Part shown: positions 10,865 through 22,019 of the stretch, piece by piece | Layout of the letters: each line of letters begins with the position of its first letter | Numbering within the stretch: the stretch's first letter is position 1 | DNA from: Balanoglossus misakiensis | Lineage: Eukaryota; Hemichordata | NCBI GenBank assembly: GCA_040954595.2 | Contig: CM082593.2 | Span: 9,424,001 to 9,488,000, forward strand | DNA length: 64,000 nt | Reading direction: 5' to 3' | Made by a program: the position numbers and the translations under genes | Notes under the pieces: generated by a model | Told to the model about the DNA's origin: nothing | What the model saw: only the letters and a program-made list of their open reading frames with translations | Database searches by the model: none

Positions 10865-12960
10865 TAGGTCCCATTTGTACATACTGGTGGTACCTCATGA
10901 GATCGGTTGCGTCTGTATGGATGTATGTCCGTTCACATCAAAAACTTGAAAACCGCTGAGCATATAACCTCGATATTTGGTGTGCAGATGCAGGCAGGGC
11001 TGTAGATGGGAGTTTGTTCAAATGAAGTTGTTGGGAAAAACGTAAATTTGGCCAAAACTCAGAAACTCAACAACCACTGGTCATATTGATTTGAAAATTG
11101 GTATGCATGTACCTTATATTAAAGAGGAACGACACCCACAATTTTGGGCTTCAAAGTCCAAACCGGGTGTCAAAAACGGCAACGTTCCGATGGGTTAATT
11201 CACTTTCACTTCCTGCGCAAGCAGAAGACGCGAGTTGAAAATACTACTGTGACGTCAGCAACTTGCGTTGCAGTCGACGCTCAGGGCTCTTACACGTTCG
11301 ACGTGTCATTTCCAATAAACAGACACATTTTGCGCGGATCTGACATGGCGAAATGTCAAGTTCATGACTTTAAAAACATATTCGGAAAATCGACGGGGAT
11401 AAGTTTCTTTCAAAGGCAATGCTCTACGTGTATTGTATTTGTCGATGCGTGCAGACATAGACCCTGCAATGTCCAAGATGCCATGCATGTCGACGTTTAT
11501 GAACAAACCGTAAGGCCTATACAAAGTTGTTCTAACTGCCGCTGATAATAATAAACGTACCGTTTTAAATCCTTCCTGCACGTTTTTTGGTACACGTATT
11601 TGGGTTTAATTTCCATTTATTGACGATCGCATAGTTATCAAATGAAAGCAACTAAAAAGGGCAGTTTTAATACATTTCAAGAGACGAAACATGCATATAA
11701 TAACTATGGTATTGGCTTCCATTATACTACGGACGTACTACACCTGGAGAGCAGGACGATGCACCTTCGTTCTCTTCAACTCCATAAAAGGTGACAAAGT
11801 ATTTTTGTAAGAAAAGTGGTTCGAAAAGGTGACAACGAGGGAGAGACAACAAGGGAGTTTCACCCATGGAGTGTCTATGGTTTCACTGAAACCACACCAA
11901 GTGTAAGCCTTGACAAACGGGACACATCGGAGATCAGAACTGCATGAACTTTTGTCCTCTGTAAAATTCAGTCGCTTGGTCGTAGAAGGGAATCTCTGGT
12001 TCAAAATTGTAGCCTACTACCCGAGAATATGTTGCCATGCTAACGTCGTCGGTCGCGTGAGTGCAGGCGTGTATAAGCATAGGCTCGCTCCAACGCGTCG
12101 GCAGCGGACAACAGTTGCTGACGTCACTCACTTCCGGGTTCGCGCAGTTTTTGGCTGGCTGTAGCTCTGTTATGCGTAAGTGAAAGTGAATGAAACCAAC
12201 GTTTTTCATAGTACTTTTTAATCGCATTTCGCCGAATTGGCTCAAAAACGGATCACAACGTTCCACTTTAACCTCACACAGTTGTGTATGTTTTGAACTA
12301 ATAGTTTGAATTTTCTATAATTTATGTATTTTTTTGTCTTTTTCCACATTTTTGGTAAAAAATCTACTTTTCTGGAATTGATGACCTGACTTCTTTGAAA
12401 TTTAGTATGGGGCTTCATATAGGTGATGTGAGTTATCAAAGTTTTGTTTAAATTTGCTGCAAAATTTGCAAATTTATAATTTTGGTGCAAATTTTGCCTT
12501 TTTGATCAATTTTTTTCTGTAAAACCATTTGTCAGATTGCTTTGAAATTTGGTAGGCATAGAGATGTGTGTTTGTCAAATCAATTTGTAGAATTCAATAG
12601 TATATTTTTGGGGTGAATTTTGCCATTTTTGGTCAAAACTCTTTCTCAGAACCCTCTACCCCATTGCTTTGAAATTTGATTTGAAGGTTCCATGGTGAGT
12701 TGTCATGATGATTTACAAAACCTATGATGAAAGTGTCAATGTTTTGTGGGGGCAATGTCTTGTATTTTGGGGGTATATTTACCAATTTTGATAAAAAATT
12801 ATATTTCTCAGAAAGTGTACACTGTATGGCTGATTTCTATAAATTTTAGTTGTAAGTTAATGGGATTGGCTTCTTTAGAATTATTATGAAATCATATCAT
12901 AGGTAATTTGGAATTTCTACTGGGCTTGCGTTTGATATTTTATTTTTTACGCGCAGTGCA
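10865..12960. repeat. Long non-coding repeat element with diverged ~125-160-bp tandem units
   Basis: The 5' part (GGTTGCGTCTGTATGGATG, then GTTTGTTCAAATGAAGTTGT) is repeated in inverted orientation at about 16085-16345. After a TTAA insertion (11119-12271), the sequence continues as at least four diverged units. Each has a TTTGAAATTTGGTAGGCAT-like phrase (near 11086, 12397, 12540, 12668) and a TTTTGCCATTTTTGGTCAAA-like phrase. No protein is encoded. Confidence 0.65.
11119..12271. mobile_element. TTAA-flanked element (piggyBac/Kolobok-like, non-autonomous)
   Basis: TTAA at 11119-11122 and 12268-12271 bounds a ~1.15-kb segment inside the long repeat. The ends start AGAGGAACG and, on the other strand, AGTGGAACG. 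Further in, TTCACTTTCACTT recurs in inverted orientation at both ends, giving imperfect TIRs. Short frames inside match nothing I know. Confidence 0.6.
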
Positions 12961-13796
12961 CGCAAAGAGCCAATTTTTTTTTCGTGAAATTGTATTTGAA
13001 ATACGTGCAACAAAATAGCGATAGACAAGCAGGCTTTCAGATAAACATACTTGAATGAGTTCTCCCTTCATGTCTAGATGGCCCAACACAAAAAATATCA
13101 TTTAGAATGTAGCGAATAAAGTACATAAACATCATGAAAGAGACTGTGTACAGTGGTCCCCCCCCCCCCCCGATACATATTAAGTACAGACAAGGTATGG
13201 AATTCTTGTGTTATATCATCAAGGAAAATGACCCAGAAGCCCTACTTGCTTTGTTATATCTAATGGCTTCTGTGTGCATAAATTATAGCCCGACACATGT
13301 CAAGTTTGTGGCCTAGGTTACCGCACGTACATCATTGTGCGTCCTGCTACAGCATACAAGCGCGCGTACGCGTACATGTGTACAGGGCGCCTGACCGGCC
13401 AACCTTGACAAGGCGCTCCAGATAGCCTCGCCCGCTGTTATCTTTCAATGGATTTTTTGTGTGTGCATGTCACGCAACTGTGACAAAATATTTGCGCGCA
13501 CACATTGTAGTTTTGTGTTATTTAGTGTTATTTTAAATGGGTGTCACACCGATTTAATCAGCCTCCATTCAAAGAGTACACAACAGTCGTGTTATGCATT
13601 AGCAAAAGATGATAAACTGATGCGGATACAATCAATATAGCTTAATGGTGATGATTCTAAAGCAGAAGGCTAATTGTCATTAGTATCATACATGCAGAGC
13701 CTGAATTTGCCACTTTCTATTGTTCTCACCAAATTTAGTGTAATAACCCATAAGTACCACCCTCTAATTTTAAAGAACACTAATTATGGAAGCCCA
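12961..13796. other. Non-coding stretch with poly-C run
   Basis: Poly-C lies at about 13157-13170. A CpG-rich patch lies near 13320-13440 with palindromic GTACGCGTAC. No gene recognised. Confidence 0.4.
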
Positions 13797-13889
13797 TTAA
13801 CCCTTTCACAACCAAGGTTCAGTCAAAACCCATTGTTTTCTATGAAAAGGTTTGACCTGTATAGAAGGAACTTGGGGTGAAAGGGTTAA
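13797..13889. mobile_element. 85-bp TTAA hairpin MITE, copy 1
   Basis: TTAA at 13797-13800 and 13886-13889. The arms are CCCTTTCACAACCAAG and CTTGGGGTGAAAGGG, so nearly the whole element folds back. A related, more decayed copy is at about 17313-17404. Confidence 0.75.
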
Positions 13890-14046
13890 AGGGACAAAGT
13901 CGCTCTTTTTGACTTTTGACTCACTTGCTTTTATTAGAGGTTCCTACCTTTAAATGTTTCATAAAATGTTCAATCAAATCTGTCTACAATCAGAGTAGAC
14001 ATTGTTTACATATACCTTTTGTTAAATGATTGTTGTTGTATTTCAG

Positions 14047-14145
14047 ATTGTTGTCAGGAGCAGGTGAGAAATATGGTATGATTTCTGAAGGTCTGAGTAC
14101 TGCATTGCAGTTATTTGACGATATGAAGAGTTTACGATATTCAAG
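14047..14145 (+). CDS. MED25: MED25-like, vWA-domain exon (EGLSTALQLFDD)
   Basis: The exon lies between TTTCAG (14041-14046) and a GTAATT donor at 14146. The open frame has one leading and two trailing bases around 32 codons. It reads LLSGAGEKYGMISEGLSTAL followed by QLFDDMKSLRY. MED25, a Mediator subunit, has the very conserved block 'EGLSTALQLFDD' in its N-terminal von Willebrand A domain, which contacts the Mediator core; the protein is nuclear and links activators to RNA polymerase II. Phase 2 at the donor joins the exon at 17470 without a break. The more N-terminal MED25 exons were not found upstream. Confidence 0.85.
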
Positions 14146-14839
14146 GTAATTATGGTAAAATTCTGAGTTTCAAGATCATTCTCTACATATGGCCCTGACT
14201 TTTTTTGGTGGTTTATCTGTTTTTGTAAAGTTCACCATGTCAACCAGGAAATGATTCCATACAGACAGTGGAGTACAACTGAGATGTGAAGTACATTGAA
14301 ACCTGCCTAGGAAGGACACCTCTGGGACCACAAAATGTGTCCTTAATAGAGAGGTGTCCTTAAAGGGACAAATTCTCTCCCTCGCTGCCCCTTTTCCATG
14401 AATTAGGTTTGTTACAGGGCACCATTTCTGTTATTCTACATGTGGATATATAGTGAATCAATGTTTCACCACACACAACTTCAACCCTGCTTGTAGCCAC
14501 CAGAGTGATAAAAAACACACGCCAATAATCGGTCTCTATCATTTATTCATTTTATGCGAGTTTTTATGCTCATATCATTCAAGTGGTATGGAAATTGTGT
14601 ATGGTTGAACGTTCATTAACTACATATACACATGTACATTAATATAAAATGTCTCTTGTATCAAACATAATGGAAAAAATCGCGTCAAGGACACAGTGGT
14701 CCCATTGAGGGAATACACAAGAAAAAGTCTACACCGGAGTAAATGGCGATATACTGACAGACACACACACTAAATAGAACAGCTGGCCTCTTTAAAACTT
14801 AGCCAGTTATGTAATCATTCAGGAATTTCCTGTGTATAT

Positions 14840-16020
14840 AACCCTAACGCTGTCGAGTCCGTAGCAGACCGCCCGATTTCCGGTGTGGGTAGAAGTCGAA
14901 CGTTGGCGAGTGATGAATGACCGAATCGGTATGGATCGATATGATTTACCGACCCGCTGGAGTCTCTAGGCGTTTGCGTGCGCTTCGCTATAACGTGTTG
15001 ACTTTGAACTACCGTTTTGAGGGCAAAATCTGTTAGAACAGGAAAGTCTCGACAGGGTTATTTGCCTTGAACTACAAAGAGCACACTATCCTAAGAGACA
15101 CATTCCGCCGGTCATTCCCGACCCTGGGGAGACCGTTTTTTTTGCGTCCGACAAAAACGTACTTGGCATCGATGCATTGTTTACTATAACAGACGGTTCC
15201 ACAACGACATAGGGTATCGACCTTTTCGATGGCCAGCGGTGTCGGACGCACTCGTGGGTAGCACTGTTTGGGAAAGTGCGTTTTGGGATCGACTCGGGAA
15301 ACATGACGAAATGGTGAAATGGGGCCCGCAGAGCTTGCGGGATACCTATGACTGTGTCGGTACAACCCTGTGCCGTAAAAAAATTATAGCGTATTAACAC
15401 CGTACTGAACGTCAGTTTGCCGTGCGTAAGCATGGACGTGTCGTTATCACAACGTCCGTGTTGTGTCTGGTCTGAAGAAATGAGTCGTTATCACAACGTC
15501 CATGTGTGTCTGGTCTGAAGAAATGAGTCGTTGTCGGGCGGCTGTAGAGTGGGACACTGTGCGCCAGTGTCTAGTCGTTCGCATTACGTGTCGAACTAAC
15601 TCGTACCCTACGGGAAAGTGGCAGGGGAAGGGGTGCCCGAACACCCCTGGCGGTACACCCTGGGTCCCCTACTGACAACTAATGGTGTCGTCGTTGTGAC
15701 GTGATATGGCATGTGCTAACGCACTAACTTTATTTTCATAAAAGTAAGCCTCGAAACGACGTTGACAGACGCTCCCCTCCCAGGGGAACGAACCCGATGA
15801 CCCACAACTTTTACCCGGTTAATTGTTGTTTGAGGTCCCGCCGACACGGGACTGTGCCAAACTTGAAGTCTAGCACGTTCAAAAGCAGCTAAAATGACCC
15901 TCCAAAAACCCGATTTTCAAGCAAAAACCCTGGTAATCCAGCGGGTGTAGAATGCCGGATTCTACATACACCGAAAAGGAGGCGGTCTCGTAACGACTCG
16001 GCAGCCCAACGGGTTATGAC
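14840..16020. mobile_element. GC-rich foldback element, superfamily unknown
   Basis: CpG-rich island in AT-rich surroundings. The ends are imperfectly inverted: ATAACCCTAACGCTGTCGAG near 14838-14857 matches the complement of CTCGGCAGCCCAACGGGTTAT near 15998-16018, and the match continues through GACCGCC and CGGTGT. Internal 47-bp near-duplicates (GTCGTTATCACAACGTCC) lie at about 15438-15527. No protein is recognisable. Confidence 0.4.
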
Positions 16021-16259
16021 CCCCGGTAGCAAGAGGGATAAACAACTCAATAAAGTAAATACACACCACTTCGCAAAGCAATCTGACCAGTAGTTCTTGA
16101 GTTACTGAGTTTTGACTAAGTTCACATTTTTCCAGCTAATTTGCATATTTTTGGCAACGACAACTTCATTTGAACAAACTCCCATCTACAGCCCAGCCTG
16201 CATGTGCACACCAAATATCAAGGTGATACACACAGTGGTTTTCAAGTTTTTGATGTGGA

Positions 16260-16300
16260 CGGACATACATCCATACATCCATCCATACATACATACATAC
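16260..16300. repeat. (CATA/CATC)n microsatellite
   Basis: Short run inside the inverted copy of the 10.9-kb repeat. Confidence 0.8.
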
Positions 16301-16651
16301 AGACGCAACCAATCCCATAAGGTCCCATGGTATATAGGCCTATACCAATGGGACCTAAAAAGGGCAGCGAGAGAGAGACTTTGTCCCTTTAACAGAAATG
16401 TGCATGTAATATTCTATTCAAACCATTACTCTTGTCTTGAACAATCTTTCCTTAATAGAGAGGTGTCCTGATTAGAGAGATGTCTGTATTAATTGACAGG
16501 TTTCACTGTATTATCAACATTTTCAGTTTCATAATCCTTCTGGATGTCTTTGTCAGAAAATTTTGACAGCAGCCAAAAACTTTCTCTGCCATACTCACAA
16601 TAAGAGAAAGCTTGCACCTGTGTTTTACTGTTAAATTACCACACCACAAAA

Positions 16652-16861
16652 TACTGTAAAACGGGTTATTTTCGCAAGCAACTAATTTTTGCGAAATACG
16701 CGAGAGCCAACAAAATGTGAAAATAAAAAGTTGCGTAAAATGTTTTTCGGAGATAAAGATGCAATGAAATACAAGAACATGAAAATTAATCCTCGCATAA
16801 CAGTTGCCTCTTTTAATATCGCAAAAATTTCCTGTCACGAAAATAATCCGTTTTACGGTAA
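16652..16861. mobile_element. 'TACTGTAAAACGGGTTATTTTCGC'-type MITE (ends shown shortened)
   Basis: The ends TACTGTAAAACGGGTTATTT and, on the other strand, TACCGTAAAACGGATTATTT form TIRs. The interior has GCGAAATACGCGAGAGCCAA and GTAAAATGTTTTTCGG. Relatives are at 22803-23010 and, more diverged, near 19370-19535, 20985-21150 and 33000-33155. TA-flanked and without a frame; a Tc1/mariner-type origin is inference. Confidence 0.6.
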
Positions 16862-17013
16862 TATTGAAGGTCAGAATGCTTTTGATGAGAGAACAATACA
16901 CCAGTTGCAAAGTATCTTGACTAATATAAAAATGTTTGAATTTTCTGAAGAAGATATAATCTCGCAGTTGGTGTATTGTTTCCTCATCAAAAGCATTCTG
17001 ACCTTCAATATTA
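16859..17013. repeat. 155-bp hairpin with ~50-bp arms, copy 1
   Basis: The arm TAATATTGAAGGTCAGAATG and on at 16859 is answered by its complement ending at 17013, with few mismatches over about 50 bp and a loop of about 55 nt. A second copy lies at 23016-23169. Confidence 0.85.
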
Positions 17014-17469
17014 TTCTGTTGAGCTTTACATGCAATCTAGTCTATATATGTTCAGAGGCGATTTTATCATCGGTAACAGATCCTAAATACTAAAAGAGCA
17101 TAAAATGACTGCGACAGATACTTTGTTAGTTGTAACAGGTGTGAAATAAGAATTTGGATAACATTGACAGTATTTTGGCTATTGTTGGGGGGGGGGGGGT
17201 GGAGCAATAAGTGATTTTGAAACCCCATGTAACACCTGTCTTACCATTAATATGACTGCATTTATGGTACCATAAGGAATGCTAACAAAATGACTGGGGA
17301 ACCCTGGTTACATTACCCTGATCACCACAATGGTTCAGTCCAACAGCATTGTTTTCTATGGTAAGGTTGGACCTCTGAAGAGGGAATTGGGGTGGAAGGG
17401 TTAAAAAAAAACACTGACTGACAATACTGCCAATAACAAACTATTGTTTTATCTTCTCTTTGTATACAG
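17014..17469. other. Intron sequence with decayed TTAA MITE
   Basis: Contains poly-G at about 17180-17192 and a decayed relative of the 13797 MITE at about 17313-17404 (GAATTGGGGTGGAAGGGTTAA). No exon seen. Confidence 0.5.
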
Positions 17470-17590
17470 CACACCAATACAGAAACATTGTATATTGATC
17501 TGCAACTCTCCTCCATATCCTTTGCCAAGTCAAGATAGTATTAATTACAGTGGATTTACTGCAGAACAATTGGCTGCCATGTTGGGTGAG
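17470..17590 (+). CDS. MED25: MED25-like, vWA-domain exon X (ICNSPPY)
   Basis: After TATACAG the exon supplies one base to complete the previous codon, then 40 codons, ending GAG before GTAAGT in phase 0. It reads TPIQKHCILICNSPPYPLPS then QDSINYSGFTAEQLAAMLGE. This matches the MED25 vWA segment with 'LLICNSPPY' and 'YSG.T.E.L...IGE'. The join to the exon at 14047 is exact in frame. A truncated duplicate is at 23209-23319. Confidence 0.88.
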
Positions 17591-18011
17591 GTAAGTAAGC
17601 GATGTAAAACATTTCATACAACACTGCATACTAACAATAGTCATATCAACCTGACAAGGGAAGATGAAAAAAAACACTAAGCCCCATTGAACAGCTGAAT
17701 TTTCTTGGAATCTGGTTTTATAATAAACTTTGATTGATTGAAATGTGTTTTACATCTAAATGCATCGTTTTGGGAACATTTTCTAGAATGTATGTGATTA
17801 TTAAATTGAACTTGTATATTTGCTGGGGGCAACTATTTTTTCATTAAAGATGAGGAATGCCCAATGTTCGGATTGTCTTCAAAAAGATGACAACAACTCA
17901 AGTCTCAAAAACTCTTTGTTTTGAATTTTGAATTGTTTTTGTTGCATCAGTAACGACTTCACATGTGGATGCCACATTTTGATTCTTAGCAAATGTTGTA
18001 TTTTGACACAG

Positions 18012-18158
18012 AGGAGTCCATTCCTCAATCATATCACCCCACAAACTGCCTGAACTCCAAAAACTTAGCGACAACGCGTGAAGTACAGATGGTACCTATG
18101 AAGGATTATGCGGCTGATCCACACCACATGATACTTCTCAAAGGTTATCAACTTGCTG
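18012..18158 (+). pseudogene. MED25: MED25-like exon Y, copy 1
   Basis: One frame reads GVHSSIISPHKLPELQKLSD, the counterpart of the MED25 'GIHFSIVSPRKLPAL' stretch, and stops at GCG-TGA (18076-18081). The frame +1 from there reads EVQMVPMKDYAADPHHMILL, the counterpart of 'DPRHMVLVRG', and runs to a donor at 18159. In this copy the AG usable as acceptor (GACACAG at 18011) would put the exon out of phase with exon X, unlike copy 3. Homology is clear; expression as MED25 is doubtful. Confidence 0.7.
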
Positions 18159-18695
18159 GTAGGTATCTGTTGCTATGCAAATATTTGCAATCATACCATC
18201 CTGATTCTAAAGTTCACAGGTCAAATATATAACTTGTTTATGTGGCCATTTACAACCAATTCATCATTTTGTGGTTTGTTAAAATGTTACTCGAAATCGG
18301 TACTTCCATGAAATGGTTGTAATATATTTAATAATATTTATTACACATCACAAATTATTATGCGCTCTTGGTTGGCTAATACTAAATATGATAGTACTTC
18401 ATGACCTCTGCACACGAACTGTGCCTTACAGAAGTTATTTTCGCGAGTGATGCAGTGTATTCTGTTGCAGTACTTTCACAAGCCAAGCATTTTATTCCCC
18501 ATCATGTCAATGCCTGGCCAATGAATTACACATCCTCCTGAAAATTGCTGGTAGGTGAGAAATCAGTTTCCATGGTTGCATCCTGGATGAAACACTGGTA
18601 CAGGTTCAAGACAAGTTTAGTGACATTGTGTAAATCCACAGAAGAATTTCACATCAACTCTATAATCTTCAATTTTTCTCATGATTGTGTTTCAG

Positions 18696-18890
18696 AAAAA
18701 TCTGTGTCAAGTGGTGATACATAAGAGGTTGTCATCGTGAAACCTTAAACCATAGCAACCACTTCAGTGTCTACAACCACTACCACAACACAGCCATTGA
18801 AACCCGCATCAACAGTTACCATGTTTACAGCATCTACCTCCAGTATGACCTCAAATCCTCTCAAATCAACTGTTGGAAGTTCAACTCCAG
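18696..18890 (+). pseudogene. MED25: MED25-like exon Z, copy 1 (Thr/Ser-rich linker)
   Basis: Bounded by GTGTTTCAG and GTAAAG. In the frame set by exon Y there is an in-frame TAA at 18722-18724, and this copy has a second stop where copies 2 and 3 read CCTAAAACC. After that the frame encodes a Thr/Ser/Pro-rich linker (ATTSVSTTTTTQPLKPASTV). An AG about 30 bases inside the exon would bypass the first stop in correct phase. Confidence 0.6.
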
Positions 18891-19627
18891 GTAAAGTCTC
18901 CAGTGTTGCTTATGAGACATTTGTCAAATTAGGTCCGCACATAATTAGACCACCAAGTGAAGTGTGAGATATAGTAGAATATTGCCATGTTGATCTTCAC
19001 TACAATATTAGTTAAAGTTATATAGCACTCTGTGATCAACGAGTTGAAAATACAGCATGAGCTGTAGTCCCCTTCATCAGCTGTACACGTAGAATGAACA
19101 GAGAAACAGAGAATCATGGGGTATTCAAAGTAGGAAATATGTGCAGGACCAGGTGCATCGATCAGAAAAATTTCCTACAGTGGATATTCTATCTGAGGAT
19201 GGTGACTTCATGACCGCGATATTGTGCCCTTGAGCGAGGCACTTTACTTCTCATTGCTCTTGGGAGACTGGCTTTGTAGAGGTGATTTGCACCTGTTCTA
19301 GTCTTTCTACTAGACATATTTTCTGTGTTTGCGATTGATGAATTACTGTCTAATGGGAAATTTTTGTAAACTTCGCGAGAACCAACAAATGCGAATTAAA
19401 AAGTCATATAAAAATGTTTTTCGGGGATATTGGTGAAGTTAGTGAAATATAAGAATGCGAAATTTAATTGTAGCATAACAGCTGTCTCTATTGATATTGC
19501 GAAAATTTCTTGTCACAGAAATTTCCCGTTTATTTAGTGTGTGTGTCTGTCAGTCTGTTGCATCAGTAACGACTTCACATGTGGATGCCACATTTTGATT
19601 CTTAGCAAATGTTGTATTTTGACACAG

Positions 19628-19774
19628 AGGAGTCCATTCCTCAATCATATCACCCCGCAAACTGCCTGAACTCCAAAAACTTAGCAACAAAGCGTGAAGT
19701 ACAGATGGTACCTATGAAGGATTATGCGGCTGATCCACACCACATGATACTTCTCAAAGGTTATCAACTTGCTG
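19628..19774 (+). pseudogene. MED25: MED25-like exon Y, copy 2
   Basis: Tandem duplicate of 18012-18158. It reads GVHSSIISPRKLPELQKLS (Arg restored relative to copy 1), then GCG-TGA at 19692-19697. The +1 frame continues to the donor at 19775. It has the same shifted acceptor as copy 1. Confidence 0.7.
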
Positions 19775-20311
19775 GTAGGTATCTGTTGCTATGCAAATAT
19801 TTGCAATCATACCATCCTGATTCTAAAGTTCACAGGTCAAATATATAACTTGTTTATGTGGCCATTTACAACCAATTCATCATTTTGTGGTTTGTTAAAA
19901 TGTTACTCGAAATCGGTACTTCCATGAAATGGTTGTAATATATTTAATAATATTTATTACACATCACAAATTATTATGCGCTCTTGGTTGGCTAATACTA
20001 AATATGATAGTACTTCATGACCTCTGCACACGAACTGTGCCTTACAGAAGTTATTTTCGCGAGTGATGCAGTGTATTCTGTTGCAGTACTTTCACAAGCC
20101 AAGCATTTTATTCCCCATCATGTCAATGCCTGGCCAATGAATTACACATCCTCCTGAAAATTGCTGGTAGGTGAGAAATCAGTTTCCATGGTTGCATCCT
20201 GGATGAAACACTGGTACAGGTTCAAGACAAGTTTAGTGACATTGTGTAAATCCACAGAAGAATTTCACATCAACTCTATAATCTTCAATTTTTCTCATGA
20301 TTGTGTTTCAG

Positions 20312-20506
20312 AAAAATCTGTGTCAAGTGGTGATACATAAGAGGTTGCCATCGTGAAACCTAAAACCATAGCAACCACTTCAGTGTCTACAACCACTACC
20401 ACAACACAGCCATTGAAACCCGCATCAACAGTTACCATGTTTACAGCATCTACCTCCAGTATGACCTCAAATCCTCTCATATCAACTGTTGGAAGTTCAA
20501 CTCCAG
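20312..20506 (+). CDS. MED25: MED25-like exon Z, copy 2
   Basis: 195-nt exon encoding the Thr/Ser-rich linker. The in-frame TAA at 20338-20340 is present if the first acceptor is used; the later AG (ATAAG at 20341) gives a continuous frame. It is followed in phase 1 by exon W at 21188. The linker is low complexity, as expected between the vWA and the central part of MED25. Confidence 0.55.
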
Positions 20507-21187
20507 GTAAAGTCTCCAGTGTTGCTTATGAGACATTTGTCAAATTAGGTCCGCACATAATTAGACCACCAAGTGAAGTGTGAGATATAGTAGAATATTG
20601 CCATGTTGATCTTCACTACAATATTAGTTAAAGTTATATAGCACTCTGTGATCAACGAGTTGAAAATACAGCATGAGCTGTAGTCCCCTTCATCAGCTGT
20701 ACACGTAGAATGAACAGAGAAACAGAGAATCATGGGGTATTCAAAGTAGGAAATATGTGCAGGACCAGGTGCATCGATCAGAAAAATTTCCTACAGTGGA
20801 TTTTCTATCTGAGGATGGTGACTTCATGACCGCGATATTGTGCCCTTGAGCGAGGCACTTTACTTCTCATTGCTCTTGGGAGACTGGCTTTGTAGAGGTG
20901 ATTTGCACCTGTTCTAGTCTTTCTACTAGACATATTTTCTGTGTTTGCGATTGATGAATTACTGTCTAATGGGAAATTTTTGTAAACTTCGCGAGAACCA
21001 ACAAATGCGAATTAAAAAGTCATATAAAAATGTTTTTCGGGGATATTGGTGAAGTTAGTGAAATATAAGAATGCGAAATTTAATTGTAGCATAACAGCTG
21101 TCTCTATTGATATTGCGAAAATTTCTTGTCACAGAAATTTCCCGTTTTACAGTTCATAAATAAATCAACTAGATCTTTTTACTGCAG

Positions 21188-21450
21188 ATGCCACACCAAC
21201 TAATCATCTGTTACCTGGACGACCAAGTCAAATTGGAAGTCAGTCTCCACAACAACTGTCATCCTCTCAACAGAAACTGACTCAACCGAGTCAGCCCCAG
21301 ATGCAGGGCCAAGGTAAAAGGTCATCAATGCCTGTTGCCCAGCCTACCAGTTTACCAAACCAACCAGTATCCACTGTCACAGCAAACAGGACACAACAAC
21401 CCAATGTGACTGCCTCAAGTATCCCCATGAGACAATTTTTGTCCACTCAG
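21188..21450 (+). CDS. MED25: MED25-like exon W (Gln/Ser/Pro-rich)
   Basis: Starts after ACTGCAG; phase 1 from exon Z. It is open throughout: DATPTNHLLPGRPSQIGSQS, then a Q-, S- and P-rich stretch ending RQFLSTQ before GTACAG. MED25 has an equally disordered Pro/Gln-rich centre, so the assignment rests mainly on context. This copy is intact; copy 3 (33191-34643) is split by a transposon. Confidence 0.65.
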
Positions 21451-21853
21451 GTACAGTTGTTGTCTATGTGATTTAAATTAGCTGTTTCTAGTTACCCATC
21501 TTGTGAATTGAAAGCTTTTTATGACTGTTTCACATAGCCTTGTGTTACCATTTTCTATACAGTAAACTATTGTTTCAAAACACATTCAAAACTTCTGTTT
21601 TGGTTGCTAGAAACCCACTCTGTGAATGCAAAGACTCTTTTGGATAATGCCTGAGACTCAGTGATCAATTTCAATTTTTAATGAGATTAATGTTGATAAG
21701 CCCTAATGTGGGTATGTGTGTTGAAAATAGGACTTAGAGAGTTGCAAGCTCAACATCGAATCAAAAATTGAAGTCATGAATTTAAAATGGGGTTTTGAAT
21801 ACTGGCCTTGATAATGCTTCATATTAACTAGGTTTGTTACTCTTTTTGGACAG

Positions 21854-22019
21854 GCAACTTCACCACCAAAGATGACTTCCCAGCATGCACCAGCTGCTGC
21901 ACTGAAAGCCGCAGAGGGTGTCATGCAAATGGCAAATGCTAGTCAGTTCAGTAAGATGCCACCAATTGCTGCTGTGAATCCTATCAACTCACAGTCACGA
22001 CAGAAATGGCCACAAAGAG
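21854..22019 (+). CDS. MED25: MED25-like exon V (Ala-rich helix segment)
   Basis: Starts after TTGGACAG in phase 0 and reads ATSPPKMTSQHAPAAALKAA, then EGVMQMANASQFSKMP and on to GTAGGT at 22020. The Ala-rich segment resembles the 'AQVAAQNAVEAAKNQ' stretch of vertebrate MED25. The homologue at 35079-35262 has a premature TAA. Confidence 0.65.

Larger units (their letters stand above)
14290..16512. repeat. Composite of nested repeats in the MED25 intron
   Basis: The outer repeat has ends ATTGAAACCTGCC (left) and GACAGGTTTCACTGTA (right) and the internal phrases GTGTCCTTAATAGAGAGG and GGGACAAA. A shorter version without the large insertion is at about 22300-22665. Between the homologous parts (after 14685, before about 16360) lie a GC-rich foldback (14840-16020) and an inverted copy of the 10.9-kb repeat (16085-16345). 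Confidence 0.55.
17941..21150. repeat. 1,616-bp tandem duplication carrying MED25-like exons Y and Z
   Basis: 17941-19535 and about 19557-21150 are aligned with a constant offset of 1,616 and differ at only a handful of positions. A short unmatched spacer (GTGTGTGTCTGTCAGTCTG region) lies at the junction. A third, older and more divergent homologue begins at about 29325 and is interrupted by a Crypton-like element. Both tandem copies contain exon Y, exon Z and the diverged MITE relative. Confidence 0.9.

Noticed and set aside
11144-12266. Several 80-130-codon frames inside the TTAA element
   Set aside because: On both strands, overlapping, and without recognisable motifs.
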